Assembly: GCA_023935145.1 (NCBI GenBank)
Contig: CM043699.1
Location: 73,551,138 to 73,615,137 of the forward strand
Direction: 5' to 3'
DNA: 64,000 nt
Source: Bretschneidera sinensis
Taxonomy: Eukaryota > Streptophyta > Magnoliopsida > Brassicales > Akaniaceae
The notes under the pieces are model-generated. The model saw nothing but the letters and a program-made list of their open reading frames with translations. It ran no database searches and had not been told where the DNA came from. Within the stretch, counting starts at the first letter, position 1. Every line of letters begins with the position of its first letter. Shown one piece after another: positions 1 to 10,907 of this stretch. The translations under genes were made by a program, and so were the position numbers.

Positions 1-1737
1 ATTTGCATCGACTTCACCGACCTCAACAAGGTGTGTCCAAAAGATAGCTTCTCCCTGGCGAGAATAGACTAGTTGGTTGATACAACCTTAGGGTATGAAC
101 TATTCAGCTTCAAGGATTCCTATTTAGGTTACAACCTGATCCTCATGCAAGAACCATAGCAGTCAAAAATCACCTTCGTTATTGTCCAAAGCCTTTACTG
201 TTACAAGGTCATGCCTTTCAAGCTAAAAAATGCAATGGAAATCTATCAATGACTACTCAATAAACTCTTAAAAGAACCAATCGGAAGAAACATAGAAGTT
301 TATGTCAACGATATGCTCGTCACGAGCATTAAGTCAAAGAACCACATATCTAACCTTAAAGGGGTTTTCGAATTACTTAGACACTACCGGATGAAACTCA
401 ATCCAGGAAAGTGCACCTTCAGATATAACTCAGAAAAATTCCTCGGATTTATGGTCACTCAACGCGGGACAAAGGCCAACCCCGAAAAAATCAAACCAAT
501 CCCTGACATGAACCCCCCTCGCAACATTAAAGATATCCAACAACTAACATGCTATATTGTTGCCTTCAGCTGTTTCATGTCTAAATCTGCTGAGAAGTGT
601 TTGCCCTTCTTCAAGACATTAAAGAAAGAAAAAGACTTTTCATGGTCTGAAGAATGCCAAATAGCGTTTGAAGAAGTCAATGACTATCTTAGCTTACAAC
701 TTCTCCTAACTAAGCCTATTGAAGGAGAAGAGTTGTTTTTCTGCACCGTTGTGAGCCTAGTAGTCATTGCCTCTGTATTAATCCCAAAAGGGAATGGAGT
801 CTAAAGACTAATCTAATATGTTAACCACTCATTTAGTATGTTGAAACTCGGTACCTCCCCATCAAGAAATTGGTCGAAGTTGCCCTTGTCACAGCCAAGA
901 AGCTATGATCGTATTTCCAACCCCATACCATTATAGTCTTCACTAATCAGCCGCTAAACAAATATTGCATAAGCTAAACGTCTCCGAAAGACTGGTGAAG
1001 TGGTCCATTGTATTGGGAGACTTCGATATCCAGTACAAACCCTAGACAACCATTAAAACTCAAGCTCTAACTGAATTTATTTTAGAAAATACCTTCTTCG
1101 AAGAGCCCCTTGGGAGGCAAGAGTCCAAAGATAATAATCAAGTATCCAACTAGACACTTTTCATTGATGGGTCCTCCAACAACAACAACAGTATAGTTAG
1201 CCTCATCCTTACAATCCCCAAGGTCTTCATAGTTGAATACACTCAATGGTTAGAATTCAAAGCCTCTAATAATAATGCAGAGTATAAAGCCTTACTAGCA
1301 AGAATAAAACTATCAAAAGCCTTGGCTACCTAAGCCCTTGAACTCTACAACGGCTTCCAACTAGTGGTTAACATGACAAATGAATACAAGGTAAAAGCAG
1401 TAAATATCATAAGATTCCTGGACTAGGCCCGAGGGTTGGTTACAAATTTCAAAGGTTTTAGATCTCTCAAGTGCTTTGAGCAAATAACTCTAAAGCAGAT
1501 GCCATGGCAAGACTCCCCTCCTCTAGACAATTCGACTTTGCTCACTCTATTTACATAGAAACACTCACAACGCCAAGCATAGATGAGCAACCAATCATGC
1601 TCATCACCAAGGAGCAAACCTTGATAGACCTAATCTTCCAGTACTTTAGGGATGAAAAACTCCCTGAGCAAAGGAAGAAATTAAGAAAAATCATCTCCCA
1701 CTCTTCTCGATTCATCGGTGTTGAAGGCCAACTATAA
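1..1737 (+). pseudogene. pol: Tat1 reverse transcriptase and double RNase H remnant
   Basis: Frame 1 opens inside the RT fingers with DFTDLNKVCPKDSFSL (nt 10-57), typical of Tat/Ogre-type gypsy RT. The catalytic YVDD box reads YVND at 301-312, so one metal-binding Asp is changed to Asn, and in-frame stops occur at about nt 70. The thumb region with KLNPGKCTF and FLGFMV is open from 313 to 804. A first RNase H-like stretch follows (about 600-1080, many stops). A second, archaeal-type RNase H starts with LFIDGSSN near 1157 in another frame, with NNAEYKALLA near 1270. Two RNase H regions in tandem are characteristic of the Tat lineage. The many frameshifts and stops mean it cannot make enzyme. 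Confidence 0.85.
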
Positions 1738-2816
1738 AAGAAGGGACTCACTAGCCCTACCTAAAGTGACTTGTTCACATAGATGCAAACTATGCCCTCC
1801 GAGAGGTTCATGAAGGTATATATGGAAATAACCTAGGCTTACAAAATCATTCGTCGTGAATACTACTGGCCTAAGATGCTATAGGAAGTTATTGAACTGA
1901 TTAAGAAGTGCAAAAGAAGTCAAGAATACGCACTGATCTCACATCGGCCTTCTAATCCACTAACATCAATCACAAGCTCTCTTTCTTTCGCCATGCAGGG
2001 TATCGACATCCTTAGAACATTCCTAGAAGCTTCGGAATAGAAGAAATTCCTGATATTGTCCATCAACTATTTAACTAAGTGGATAAAGGCTGAAGCACTT
2101 ACAAAAACCATTGACTACAAGAAACGGGAGTTCATATGGAAGTCAATTCTGTGAAAATTTAGAATATCGAGAATCCTCATCATTGATAACAAGAAGCAAT
2201 TCCAGAGTATTTGATTCAAACCCTTTTGTTAGGACTTAGAGATTGAGCATCAACTAACTTCGGTGGGCTACCCATAAGCTAATGAGCAAGCCGAAGTCAC
2301 CAACCAAACCTTTTTGTAAAGTGTTAAGAAGAGGCTCAAAGACTCAAACAAACAATAGCTTAAGTAACTTCCGAACGTTCTCTATGCCTACCACACAACC
2401 ACATGGACTCCCACTGGTGAAACACCATTCTTCCTCTCTTATGGGTTCAAAGTATTCATTCCCCTAGAAATTGGAACCCTGTCATTATGGGCATAATACT
2501 TTAACCATAGGGACAACGAAGAAGGCCTTATGATGAATGTTGACTTGATTGATGGAGCAAGAGATAAGGCTGATATCAAACTTGTTGTCTACCACCAGAG
2601 GGTAGCTCGATATTATAACTCTCGAGTCAAATGCATGACATTCAGGAGAAGGAAGTCTTTCATCCATAAGAAACAAGAAAACTGATCCCAAACTAGAAAG
2701 GACCCTACAGCATTTAGAGTGTCTGCCGAACTGGCACATTCGAGATTGAAGATCTTAATGGAACTCCAATACTTCGAACATGGAACACTAAGAACCTTCA
2801 AAAATTCTATCTGTAA
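1738..2816 (+). pseudogene. pol: Tat1 integrase remnant and polyprotein C-terminus
   Basis: Integrase would insert the cDNA copy into the genome. Visible pieces are the YYWPKM part of the zinc-binding region (about 1860), then degenerate DDE motifs: QGIDIL (about 1998), IIDNKKQFQ (about 2180) and EQAEVTNQT (about 2285). All three acidic residues are still recognisable, but stop codons break every frame. The tail motif GTFEIEDLNG (2733 on) ends at a TAA at 2814-2816, the expected end of Tat pol. A matching tail occurs at 55440-55530 in Tat3, which supports this end point. Confidence 0.8.
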
Positions 2817-3305
2817 TATCTTTCATTTTCTTTAGAGATTTACTTATTTTTTTAGCATCGGCATTTTTCATTAATAAAACAAAGTCATTTTGCTCATACC
2901 CTCTTGAGTTCTCCACAAAAAGTATAAATGCTGATAAAAGCAGCCACTTTGTGGCGAAATAAAAGTCGCCATATTCTACCGTCATCCCTTCCACATTCAA
3001 AATTCTAGGGGTAACACCTTGAATGTTTACTACTGTCGACTATTTTCCATACAAAAATCCAAGGATAACACCTCGAGTGTTTATCACCCTCGAACAGTGC
3101 TTCAACTAAAAATCTAATAAAAATGCCTCGATCAAACACATATAAAGAACATTGAATATCACAAAAATATACATATCAAAATATTAATAAAGAAAAGAAA
3201 GTAGTGAACACAAACACTTTGACAAAATGGATACTTCCATTCACATAAAAGTTTAGTACATAAGAGGGCACTAGCCAGAATGAAAAAAGAAAAAGAAAAC
3301 GATGC
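2817..3305. other. Tat1 spacer between pol and antisense ORF
   Basis: Non-coding. It holds two diverged copies of a roughly 70-bp unit, near 2988-3050 and 3051-3110, each containing a block like GGGTAACACCTTGAATGTTT. No gene is visible. It corresponds to the region downstream of pol in Tat elements. Confidence 0.5.
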
Positions 3306-4030
3306 CTACTCCTCCTCATTGCCCCTAAGCTTAGTCTTAACATCTTCACCAGTCTCAGAACCTAGAGCATCTCTAGCAAGGGTGCACTCTTCGTCAAAAA
3401 TCTCAACCCTAAAAAGATCTAGCTAGGGATAGGCCTTGGCCACCTTAGCCTTGGCAGCCTCAAAACCTTAGAGGTAGTAACCTCCTGCCTAATTAGTGAT
3501 GCACTAGTCAAACTCAGGGGAGGTCTTCTATTAACACAGGGCTCTCACCCCAACAGCCTCTAGTTCTATTGCCATCGCCTTAGAAGTCGGGTACTTCATC
3601 ACTACATCATTCCTGGCTTCATTGAGCTCGATCTTCAAGGTATCGATTGTTTTCTCAAAATTGGCCAGACGGGTATTCAAAACAACCATTTCATCATCCT
3701 TTGCCGCGAGTGTGTCTCAAGTTGAGTTACTCAGTTCTCACTCTCCTCAAGATGCTTGTTAACATTGATAAAACATCGCGTCAACACTTCCTCACTTATG
3801 CTATCTTAAAAGGGAAACCAAAAACTTGGTCAAAATGCTTAAGTAAGAAACTAAAGAAGATAAAATTGAAGAATTATACCTTAGAAATCAACTCCTTTAC
3901 TATAATGGCCAAGATCTTTGGAGCCTCGAAAGCTAGCTCCACCTTGTCCTTGGGAGAGACTTCCCCAATTTCTCACAAGCAACCCTAGAACATCCCATGA
4001 TAGAGTCCCCCACTTTTATGAACCAATTAG
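3306..4030 (-). pseudogene. Tat1 antisense accessory ORF remnant with a possible intron
   Basis: Read on the minus strand, about 130 codons end at a TAG (3306-3308) with tail TGEDVKTKLRGNEEE. Upstream are a helical stretch (LNTRLANFEKTIDTLKIELN) and a block with GGYYL and GFEAAKAKVAKAYP, interrupted by about six stops. A further block reading SPKDKVELAFEAPKILA lies at 3895-3965. It ends in KELISK directly followed by a GT dinucleotide, and an AG precedes the downstream block near 3755, so an intron of about 140 bp is plausible. Antisense extra ORFs between pol and the 3' LTR are known in Tat-lineage elements; their function is not. The N-terminal part is lost where the copia inserted. Confidence 0.6.
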
Positions 4031-4034
4031 AGAG

Positions 4035-4913
4035 TGTTGGAAATCACCCTCAAGATGCCCAAGTGGTGATCTTCCAAACACCCAAGTCTAGAATGACTTG
4101 TAAAGAACAGAAAAAACAATCAAAGAAAGAACACAACAATTGTTATCGAGGTTCGGCAATGTACCTACGTCCCCATGAGCTCCTCCTAGCCCTCTACACT
4201 AAACCAATGAGTTCTTACAAATTACATCAACACCTCTTTAAGAAACCTCTTGTTCTTGAAGAACAAAAGAAGAGAAAAAGAAAGTGATAAGGACTTGAGT
4301 TTCCCTAGAATTTTCCCCAAGAAAATTCCACTTATAAGGCCCTTGAATCCTTACTACTTTCTCTCTAAACAACCAACCTCTCCAATGAGTCTCTCTTGTG
4401 TTTTGTATCTTTGCACTCTTAGTCTTGATCTCACATATGATGATGTTATGTCACACTTGTTGAGGTTGAAGCTAGGTGACCCTTTATATAGTGCACCACT
4501 TCTTGAACCTATCTTGAAGTCCATCTCAACCCTTAGATCTTGAGGACCAATCAATCATAGCCCTTCAACAAGTCTAAGTGATCCTATGCATTTTGGTCAA
4601 GCCTTACGCATCAATCTAAAGTGCTGATCAGGGAGCATCAGGTGTGCCTGGCGCCACGCCTCAGAACAGGGTAGGCTGCGGATCAAGCCAGGGCACACTA
4701 CTTCCATCTTCTGGGCACCGTAGCGCACCCTTCCTAAGGTGCAGCGCACACCTGGGTAGAATACTCCTCCTTACTAGGAGGTGAGGTGCACACTTCCTGG
4801 GGCTGAACACTTCTCCTTGCTGGGGGGTGAGGTGCACACCTCCTGGGGTGAGGCACCAAGGCCTGATGAAACTTCATTCTTCAACGCGTTTAGTCCTTAG
4901 ACAAATACCAACA
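4035..4913 (-). repeat. 3' LTR of truncated copia
   Basis: Bounded by the inverted termini TGTTGG and CCAACA. It has a G+C-rich island (about 4630-4860) with repeats around GAGGTGCACAC and CTCCTGGGG, unlike the AT-rich surroundings. The 5' partner LTR is not in the window. Confidence 0.8.
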
Positions 4914-4932
4914 ATCTCTACCTTTGTCTAAG
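4914..4932 (-). other. Polypurine tract of copia
   Basis: Minus-strand reading CAAAGGTAGAGAT immediately before the LTR terminus TGTTGG. This is the usual plus-strand priming site of plant copia elements. Confidence 0.75.
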
Positions 4933-4994
4933 CGATTAAACTCGAACCCATTGTGCAGAGAACTCAGGATCCAAACTCAACTTGAGTCACCATA

Positions 4995-5516
4995 TCAACT
5001 GAATCCAATCCTAAGAAGTCCAAGGCAATGATTGAACTTACTTAGAGGTAGAACTTTAGTACCTAAGTCTGCAGGATTTTCTTTCATGGCCACCTTATCC
5101 ACATGAATGCATCCTTCCGTAACATTTTCTCGAATGAAATGATACCAAACATCCACATGCTTTGTCCTCTCATGGAACACTGGATTCTTGGACAAATGCA
5201 AGGCACTTTGGCTATCCGAATACACCATCACCTGCTCTGTTAGTACCTTCAACTCTTCCAACAACCCTTTGCACCACATAGCCTCCTTAATGGCTTCCGT
5301 TGCCGCTATGTACTCAGCTTCGGTTGTTGAGAGTGCTACCATCGTTTGCAACTGAGCCTTCCAATTTATACAACATCCGTTTAAGTTGAAGAAGTAGGAG
5401 GTAATCGATCTTCTTTTATCTTGGTATGCTACATAGTCCGAATTCGCATAACCTTCAAGACAGATGGACTTACCCCTCTTCTCATAAACCAACCCCACAT
5501 CTGGGCTTCCCTTCAA
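4995..5516 (-). pseudogene. pol: Copia RNase H domain (C-terminal end of pol)
   Basis: An open stretch of 173 codons ending at a stop at 4995. It carries the copia RNase H pattern: NSDYVAY (first Asp), STTEAEY (Glu), [10 protein letters not shown] (Asp) and [16 protein letters not shown]. The usual CDSD box is altered to ANSD. It is only the last domain of the polyprotein: no start of its own, no RT upstream, and Athila2 begins 5 bp beyond. Recent-looking because no stop interrupts it. It would degrade the RNA strand of the RNA/DNA hybrid during reverse transcription. Confidence 0.85.
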
Positions 5517-5520
5517 GTAC

Positions 5521-6924
5521 TGTTGTGAGTTTTAAATTACTCACAAGCGAACGAGTCGTTTGCAATATAGTATTGTGCAAGTGCGATGTCGAATCCACAG
5601 GGAATTGCGTTGTGAAAATGTAATTTTATCTAAACTAAACTTATCTTAACCTAGTTACGAGTTTTGAATTATATGTTGCAAAACAAATAAAAACTAAACT
5701 AAATTGATTTAAAACTAATAATAAATACACTAAGGTTTTTGAATCCACCCCACCAAAGTTAAGCATATATCTTCATGTTCTAAAAATAGCCTATCAAAAC
5801 ATTCCATGAATCCAACTTAAAATAAAAAAACAACAAATATCCCAATTAAACCAAAAGCATCCAATGTATCCGCTTTTAACAAATCACAATGGAAATCCAA
5901 TTTAATCAAAAAAAATTTGATGTATCCATTAGATGAAACACGCGGAATATCCAACAGAACAATTTAAACTCAATCAATCATAAGATTTTACTCAAATAAT
6001 TGACAGAATATTTATACTAAAAAAAAACATCAGAATTGTATAAACAAATCTGAAACTATTATGCCAAACAACGGCGAGGCTTCATCTTCAACCTTAGTTG
6101 AAGATTTTAGCCACTCATAATCATGAAACTAGAGTTCATAATAAAAGTGCTAAACATTAAACTTTAAAACTAAAAAAAAAGAAATAAATTAAAACTGACT
6201 ATATATTGGGAGAAATTTCACTCACTGTTGGGTGGCGCTTCCCCTCGTGGTAGCAAAGCCTTCGGAGATCCACCAGAATGCTAGTAGAAGTCCTCCAAAT
6301 TGCACCAAAATGGCACTTGGATTGCACACTAAAGATGAGGTGAAGAGGGGCTTATATAGGGAAACTTCACAAGTGCAATGTGTTTCCAATCCGATGTGGG
6401 ATACTGCAGATTCCAGCTTTTGCTCTTTGACCATTGTCTACTAAAACTGCCATAACTTTCTCTAGAAAAATCATTTTATTGATCCATAAAATTCCCCAGA
6501 AAATAGACATCTGGATCTTTCCAAGAATATATGGCTCACCTCCTGGTTCTTCCTGAAACAATACAGTTAAATCCTCAAAAATGGCTAATCTGTCATGTTG
6601 AAATCATGCACAGCCTGACCATTGTCTACTAAAATTGTCATAATGTTCTCTAGAAAAATCATTTTATTGATCCGTAAAATTCCTCAGAAAATAGACATCC
6701 GGATCTTTCCAAGTATATATGGCTTATCTCCTGGTTCTTCCTAAATCAATACAGTTTAATCCTCAAAAATGGCTGATTTGTACGAGCAATTCTGGCAATT
6801 TAGTGAAACTCCTTTCCCAGTGCTTGTAAACCTGAAAAACAACGAAAACAACTCAAAGTAACAAATTCCTACGCTAACAAATGTAAATTAAGTGGCCAAA
6901 ATATGTAATATTTTTCACTCATCA
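5521..6924 (-). repeat. 3' LTR of Athila2
   Basis: Begins TGTTGTGAG and ends CACTCATCA on the plus strand, so the sense strand runs TGATGAG to CAACA. Length about 1404 bp. Contains a direct duplication of roughly 180 bp (see 6429-6800). A short reading near 5560-5610 (GTGCAAGTGCGATGTCGA, then TCCACAGG) resembles the equivalent part of the Athila1 LTR. Confidence 0.75.
6429..6800. repeat. Tandem duplication inside the Athila2 LTR
   Basis: Two copies with a period of 188 bp, beginning GACCATTGTCTACTAAAA at 6429 and 6617. Each contains TCATTTTATTGATCC and CTCCTGGTTCTTCCT. They differ at roughly one base in ten by eye. Confidence 0.8.
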
Positions 6925-6926
6925 AA

Positions 6927-6939
6927 TACCCCCAAACTT
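6927..6939 (-). other. Polypurine tract of Athila2
   Basis: Minus-strand AAGTTTGGGGGTA next to the LTR, the same tract as in Athila1 and Athila3. Confidence 0.75.
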
Positions 6940-7319
6940 ACATTTTGCTAGTCCCTTAGCAAAACAAAATAAATAAAAAAAACTAAATGGAAAACAAAGA
7001 ACATAAAGATAAGTTCATCACTCATTGTATCCAAAAATTGAAGGAGCACTCAAAACCATGATATTCATTCATGAGCAAGCTTAAAAAATATAACCCATCT
7101 TCGCAATGAATAGGAATTTTAAAACCTAATTACTTACAAGAGGCAATTAAGACATTACAAGCTTGAATCAGTGTAAAGTGAATTAGCATATACATATGAG
7201 GTTTCTAAATAACTTCAATGTACAATGTCTCCATGTCTTAATATTCACAGGATTTCTCATCAGAATGAACAACGATGGCATAGTTTTATTTTACCCTTTT
7301 TTTTTTGTATAAAGCTCTG

Positions 7320-7690
7320 CTATGATTAGTTTCCTTAAGCTTTCTAACTGACCCATGTAGCGAGTGTTGAGTCAATGACTCCCAAACCAGATGGTTTTAG
7401 GGCATTAGGTGTAAAGACACCCCTAAGGACTTACTAACTCAAGTTAAAAAGGCTACAAAACTAAACTTGCCTTAATGCTACCAAGCAAAATTTCCCCCTT
7501 TTGACGTGAACACTCACTGCTTACTGAGGCAAGAGGTCCAGTTATTTAGCGAAAAGTTTCACAATGATCATTATGAATAAAATTCCCACCTTTTGACGTG
7601 AACACTCACTGCTTACTGAGGCAAGAGGTCCAGTTACTCAGTGGAAAGTTTATTGATGATGATCATTATTTTATTTTATTTTATTTTTTT
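7320..7690 (-). other. Conserved hairpin-rich non-coding module, Athila2 copy
   Basis: Strongly similar to 9770-10110 and to the reverse complement of 28545-28880. The sense strand can form adjacent small hairpins: GGTGT-CTTT-ACACC, AAACC-ATCT-GGTTT and GAGTC-ATT-GACTC. It also holds two copies of a roughly 92-bp unit containing TTGACGTGAACACTCACTG (7501 and 7593). No ORF. It lies between pol and the 3' LTR. Function unknown; an RNA signal is possible. Confidence 0.7.
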
Positions 7691-7960
7691 GCTTTTCTAT
7701 GCCCAAGTGTTAATCCCACAAGTCATCCAGTTTCAGTTAAGTCAAGGAAACATACACATTGAAATCGCATGTCATACCTCACACAAATATATGCTAATGT
7801 GCTTGTGTTAGATTTGCTCAAACATGTGAATACTCAAATGCCCAAAGTAAGTAACAAAGTTTTAAAACTCTATCATCAAATCATGTGTTCAAAATTTTAA
7901 ACTCACCAATGAAATCACATCACAATATTTGTGTAGATAAACTAAAATTTCAAAATAACA

Positions 7961-8097
7961 TGGGCATACATCTCATAGTTGAACTAGCCTATGGTTAGTG
8001 TAAAAGGCCCACTTCCATAGCTGGACCAACCTATGCTAAGCTTAAGGGGTCCACTTCCCTCAGTAAGACCAGCCCATTATCATTACTAAGAAAACGA
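7961..8097 (+). repeat. Tat1 spacer sequence beside the deletion scar
   Basis: Short degenerate repeats (GGCCCACTTCC, GGGTCCACTTCC) that resemble, inverted, the spacer at 24340-24420 of Tat2. Removing Athila1 joins this to the Tat1 array at 17747. Confidence 0.45.
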
Positions 8098-9376
8098 TGT
8101 TGGACGATTATCTACCTACATAAATATGAAAATAATCGTACTAGTTTTACTTGCAAGTGCACAAGATCGATGGTAGCATAGTGTACAAGTGCGAGATCAT
8201 TTCCACATAGATTAGTCAATTTTGATTTAGAATTAGTTTCTTTCAAAGTAAAAAAAAGAAATATTGTTGAGTGTGAGTGAATAATAATGAGAACATAGGA
8301 CTACGATATCCACCACTAATTATGCTTTCCCACTAAGTAAGGTGCCAATGCTTTAGCCTTATCATGAATATTTAATGGTTGCCAACCTAAGGGCTGGCTC
8401 CACACCTTAGGCTATTGATCTCCCTATTCAACGAGTTAGGCATGGTGTATACTCTAACTCTATTCTCTCTTAAAGGATTCAGCATGGGTGTATACTGAGT
8501 TATTCCTTAAGAGAGCATAAAGGTTATGGAGATCGGCAACCACACGGGACCTAGGGCTTGGTCCGCTCCCGATTTTTCGTATTGATTAACCCAAAAATCC
8601 GGTGTGGATATCTCTTGTTACTAATGTTGAACCTAGGACTCGGTCATCTAAATTGATTCAACTAACGAATCTATACCACATGCATACGTTGATCAGACAC
8701 ACACATATGAGGAATTTAAATACAAACATGTATTAATCAAGTTAAACATTCTAACAAGGCTATAACAAAGGTAATCAATGAATAAACATGTGGAAACACA
8801 TAACTAGGGCTTCAATCTGTAAGAGTTTAGTTATACATGCTAGTTAAGCTAAACATCCTAACCATAATGAAATAAAAACATCAAAATAAAACCCGAAGAA
8901 GACTCGGGAGACGAGTCATCAATTCCCCTCCTAAGGTTGCTACTTTAAGTCTAAAACAAAAGGTCTGGTTTATATGTTTTATAGGGCTATTTATAGGGTT
9001 CTCAGGGTGTCTCGAAACCCTAATTTCTTATTTGAGGTCTGAAGACTTCTTTCCATATCTGGCTCTGCCACCTCTGGAGTGTTTGCACTCAATCGAATGC
9101 GGGATGCACTCGAGCGTAAGTGTGCGCTCGAGCCTTCTTTAAGTGCGCTTGTGTGCCTGTGCGCTCGATCACAAGGGAGGTGCGTTCGAGCACACCTTGC
9201 TGGATGGTAAAACTTGACTTTTACTCCTAAAAGCTCCCAAATATCATCTCTTTGTCCAAGTCCTATGAAAAACACATAAAACACGAAAATGAAGTAGAAT
9301 CTACTAAAATAGATAAATAAAGAGCCTAACAAGCATAAATTAAGGGGCTTAAATATGACTATTTAAGCACTTATCA
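8098..9376 (-). repeat. 3' LTR of Athila1
   Basis: TGTTGG...TTATCA on the plus strand. Pairs with 16459-17741. Carries TCGA-centred motifs such as GTGCGCTCGAGC near 9090-9200 and a minus-strand TATA-like TATAAATAG near 8990. Confidence 0.92.
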
Positions 9377-9389
9377 CACCCCCAAACTT
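9377..9389 (-). other. Polypurine tract of Athila1
   Basis: Minus-strand AAGTTTGGGGGTG directly next to the 3' LTR. Two further copies of the same tract occur at 10511-10522 and 10611-10623. Confidence 0.85.
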
Positions 9390-9769
9390 ACATATTGCTG
9401 GTCCCTTACCAATACAAAACAAAAGACTATGTTAAAATGAAATTAAAGATAAAGTCATTTTCATGATATTCAAAAATTTGGGTTGAGCATAAAACTATGA
9501 TAACTGTTCATGAGTAAGCTTAGAATAAAAACACATTTTTGTATTGCAAAAGGGTTTTTAAAAGCTCATGTTACTTACCTAAGGTTGGCTTAAGGCATCG
9601 CAAGTTTGATTTGTGTGTGATGAGTTAGCACATATAAGATGGGGTTTCCACATAATTTTAGTGTATAGTGTTTCGGTGCCTAAACCATAATCGAATGCCT
9701 TATCAAAGAGATCAAAAGTGGCATAATGCTTGCTTCTTTTCTTTTCATTTTATCATGCAATCTTTGCCA

Positions 9770-10110
9770 TGTTGAGTTCCATTAAGCTTTCTAATTGACC
9801 CTTATAACGAGTGTTTAGCCAATGACTCCTAAACCATATGGTTTTAGGGCATTAGGTGTAAAGACACCCCTAAGGACTTACTAAGTCCAGTCAAAAAGGC
9901 TACAGAACTAACAGGTTTCCATGCTTCTTAGTGAAATTCCCACCTTTTGACGTCAACACTCACTGCTTACTGAGGCAAGAGGCCCAGTTATTCAGTGAAA
10001 ATTTTTATTATGATCATTAAAGGCTTACTTCCCACCTTTTGACGTGAACACTCACATCTTACTGAGGCAAGAGGTCTAGTTACTAAGTGGAAAGTTTTTA
10101 ATGACTATGA
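9770..10110 (-). other. Conserved hairpin-rich non-coding module, Athila1 copy
   Basis: Same order of blocks as 7320-7690. Sense-strand stems are kept: GGTGT-CTTT-ACACC, AAACC-ATAT-GGTTT (loop changed, stem kept) and AGTC-ATT-GGCT with a T-G wobble. The TTGACGTGAACACTCA unit is again duplicated (about 9946 and 10040). Confidence 0.7.
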
Positions 10111-10510
10111 GAAGCTTTTTATTTTCTTCTTGCATGATGAACATTTTTCTTTATTTTTCTTATGCCATAGTGATCTTTTAACAAGTTGTCTGATTACAGT
10201 TAGGTCTTGGAAACATATACAAAAGAATTATATGTCATACCCCACACAAATGCGTGCTAATGTGCTCGTGCAAATCTGGATCAAACTCGTGAATTCTTAA
10301 GTACCTTGAGGTAGGTAACTGAACTTTGTAAAATTCCTATTACAAGACTGTGTGTTCGAGCTTTTAAGCTTATTAATGAAGTGTTATCATATTTTAAATC
10401 AATCAAAATTTTTATCACTAAATGAACATGCATTTATCTTTTCTATAAAAAAAAACTGGGACCTAGTGTGTGCATGTGTTTCAAGTGTGTGCGCAACAGT
10501 GTCTCCCACT

Positions 10511-10623
10511 ACCCCCAAACTTAATATACACATTGTCCTCAATGTGTGTGTGGCATGGAAAGATCTGACCTGAGAGATGGAGAACTAGATTGCTTGCTTT
10601 GCTCATAACACACCCCCAAACTT
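10511..10623 (-). repeat. Two extra polypurine-like tracts in Athila1
   Basis: CCCCCAAACTT occurs at about 10512 and 10613, 100 bp apart, each beside a TGTG-rich block. The arrangement matches 28038-28151 of Athila3. Confidence 0.7.
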
Positions 10624-10907
10624 GAACTAGATGCATGCACTAAGTACCTGACAAAGAAAAATAAACATTGTGCCGGAAAATAAGAAATATGGATAAGAGA
10701 CATGTAAATATAAAAATAAAGAAAATAAAAAGGATATGCTTTTGGGGTGCCTCCCATGAGTGGTAAGTTTTACGTCTTCAGCCAGATGGGGTATCCTCTC
10801 ACTGCTGATCATCGGTGGGTGCCGTAGAAGAGGTACCAGGTGCAGGGGGTAAGCTTCTGGTGTAAATGCGCTTGAGTGCAAGGAGTATTGTACTCGATCG
10901 CAATGTA

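Larger units (their letters stand above)
4035..5520 (-). mobile_element. Truncated Ty1/copia element inserted in Tat1
   Basis: Minus-strand copia consisting of a 3' LTR (4035-4913), a polypurine tract and an open RNase H domain. Athila2 cuts it at 5520. The rest of the element (gag, PR, INT, RT, 5' LTR) is absent from the window, presumably removed by the deletion that also cut Athila2. Confidence 0.85.
5521..7960 (-). mobile_element. Truncated Athila-like gypsy element (Athila2)
   Basis: A minus-strand 3' LTR (5521-6924), a polypurine tract and about 1 kb of the non-coding region that precedes the 3' LTR in Athila elements. The internal part aligns by eye with 9380-10350 of Athila1, although the two LTRs look unrelated. 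Similarity ends near 7950-7960, after which Tat-like sequence resumes, so the gag-pol and 5' LTR were deleted. Confidence 0.75.

Noticed and set aside
9377..10900. An env-like gene in Athila1
   Set aside because: No ORF with membrane segments between pol and the 3' LTR; only non-coding conserved blocks.
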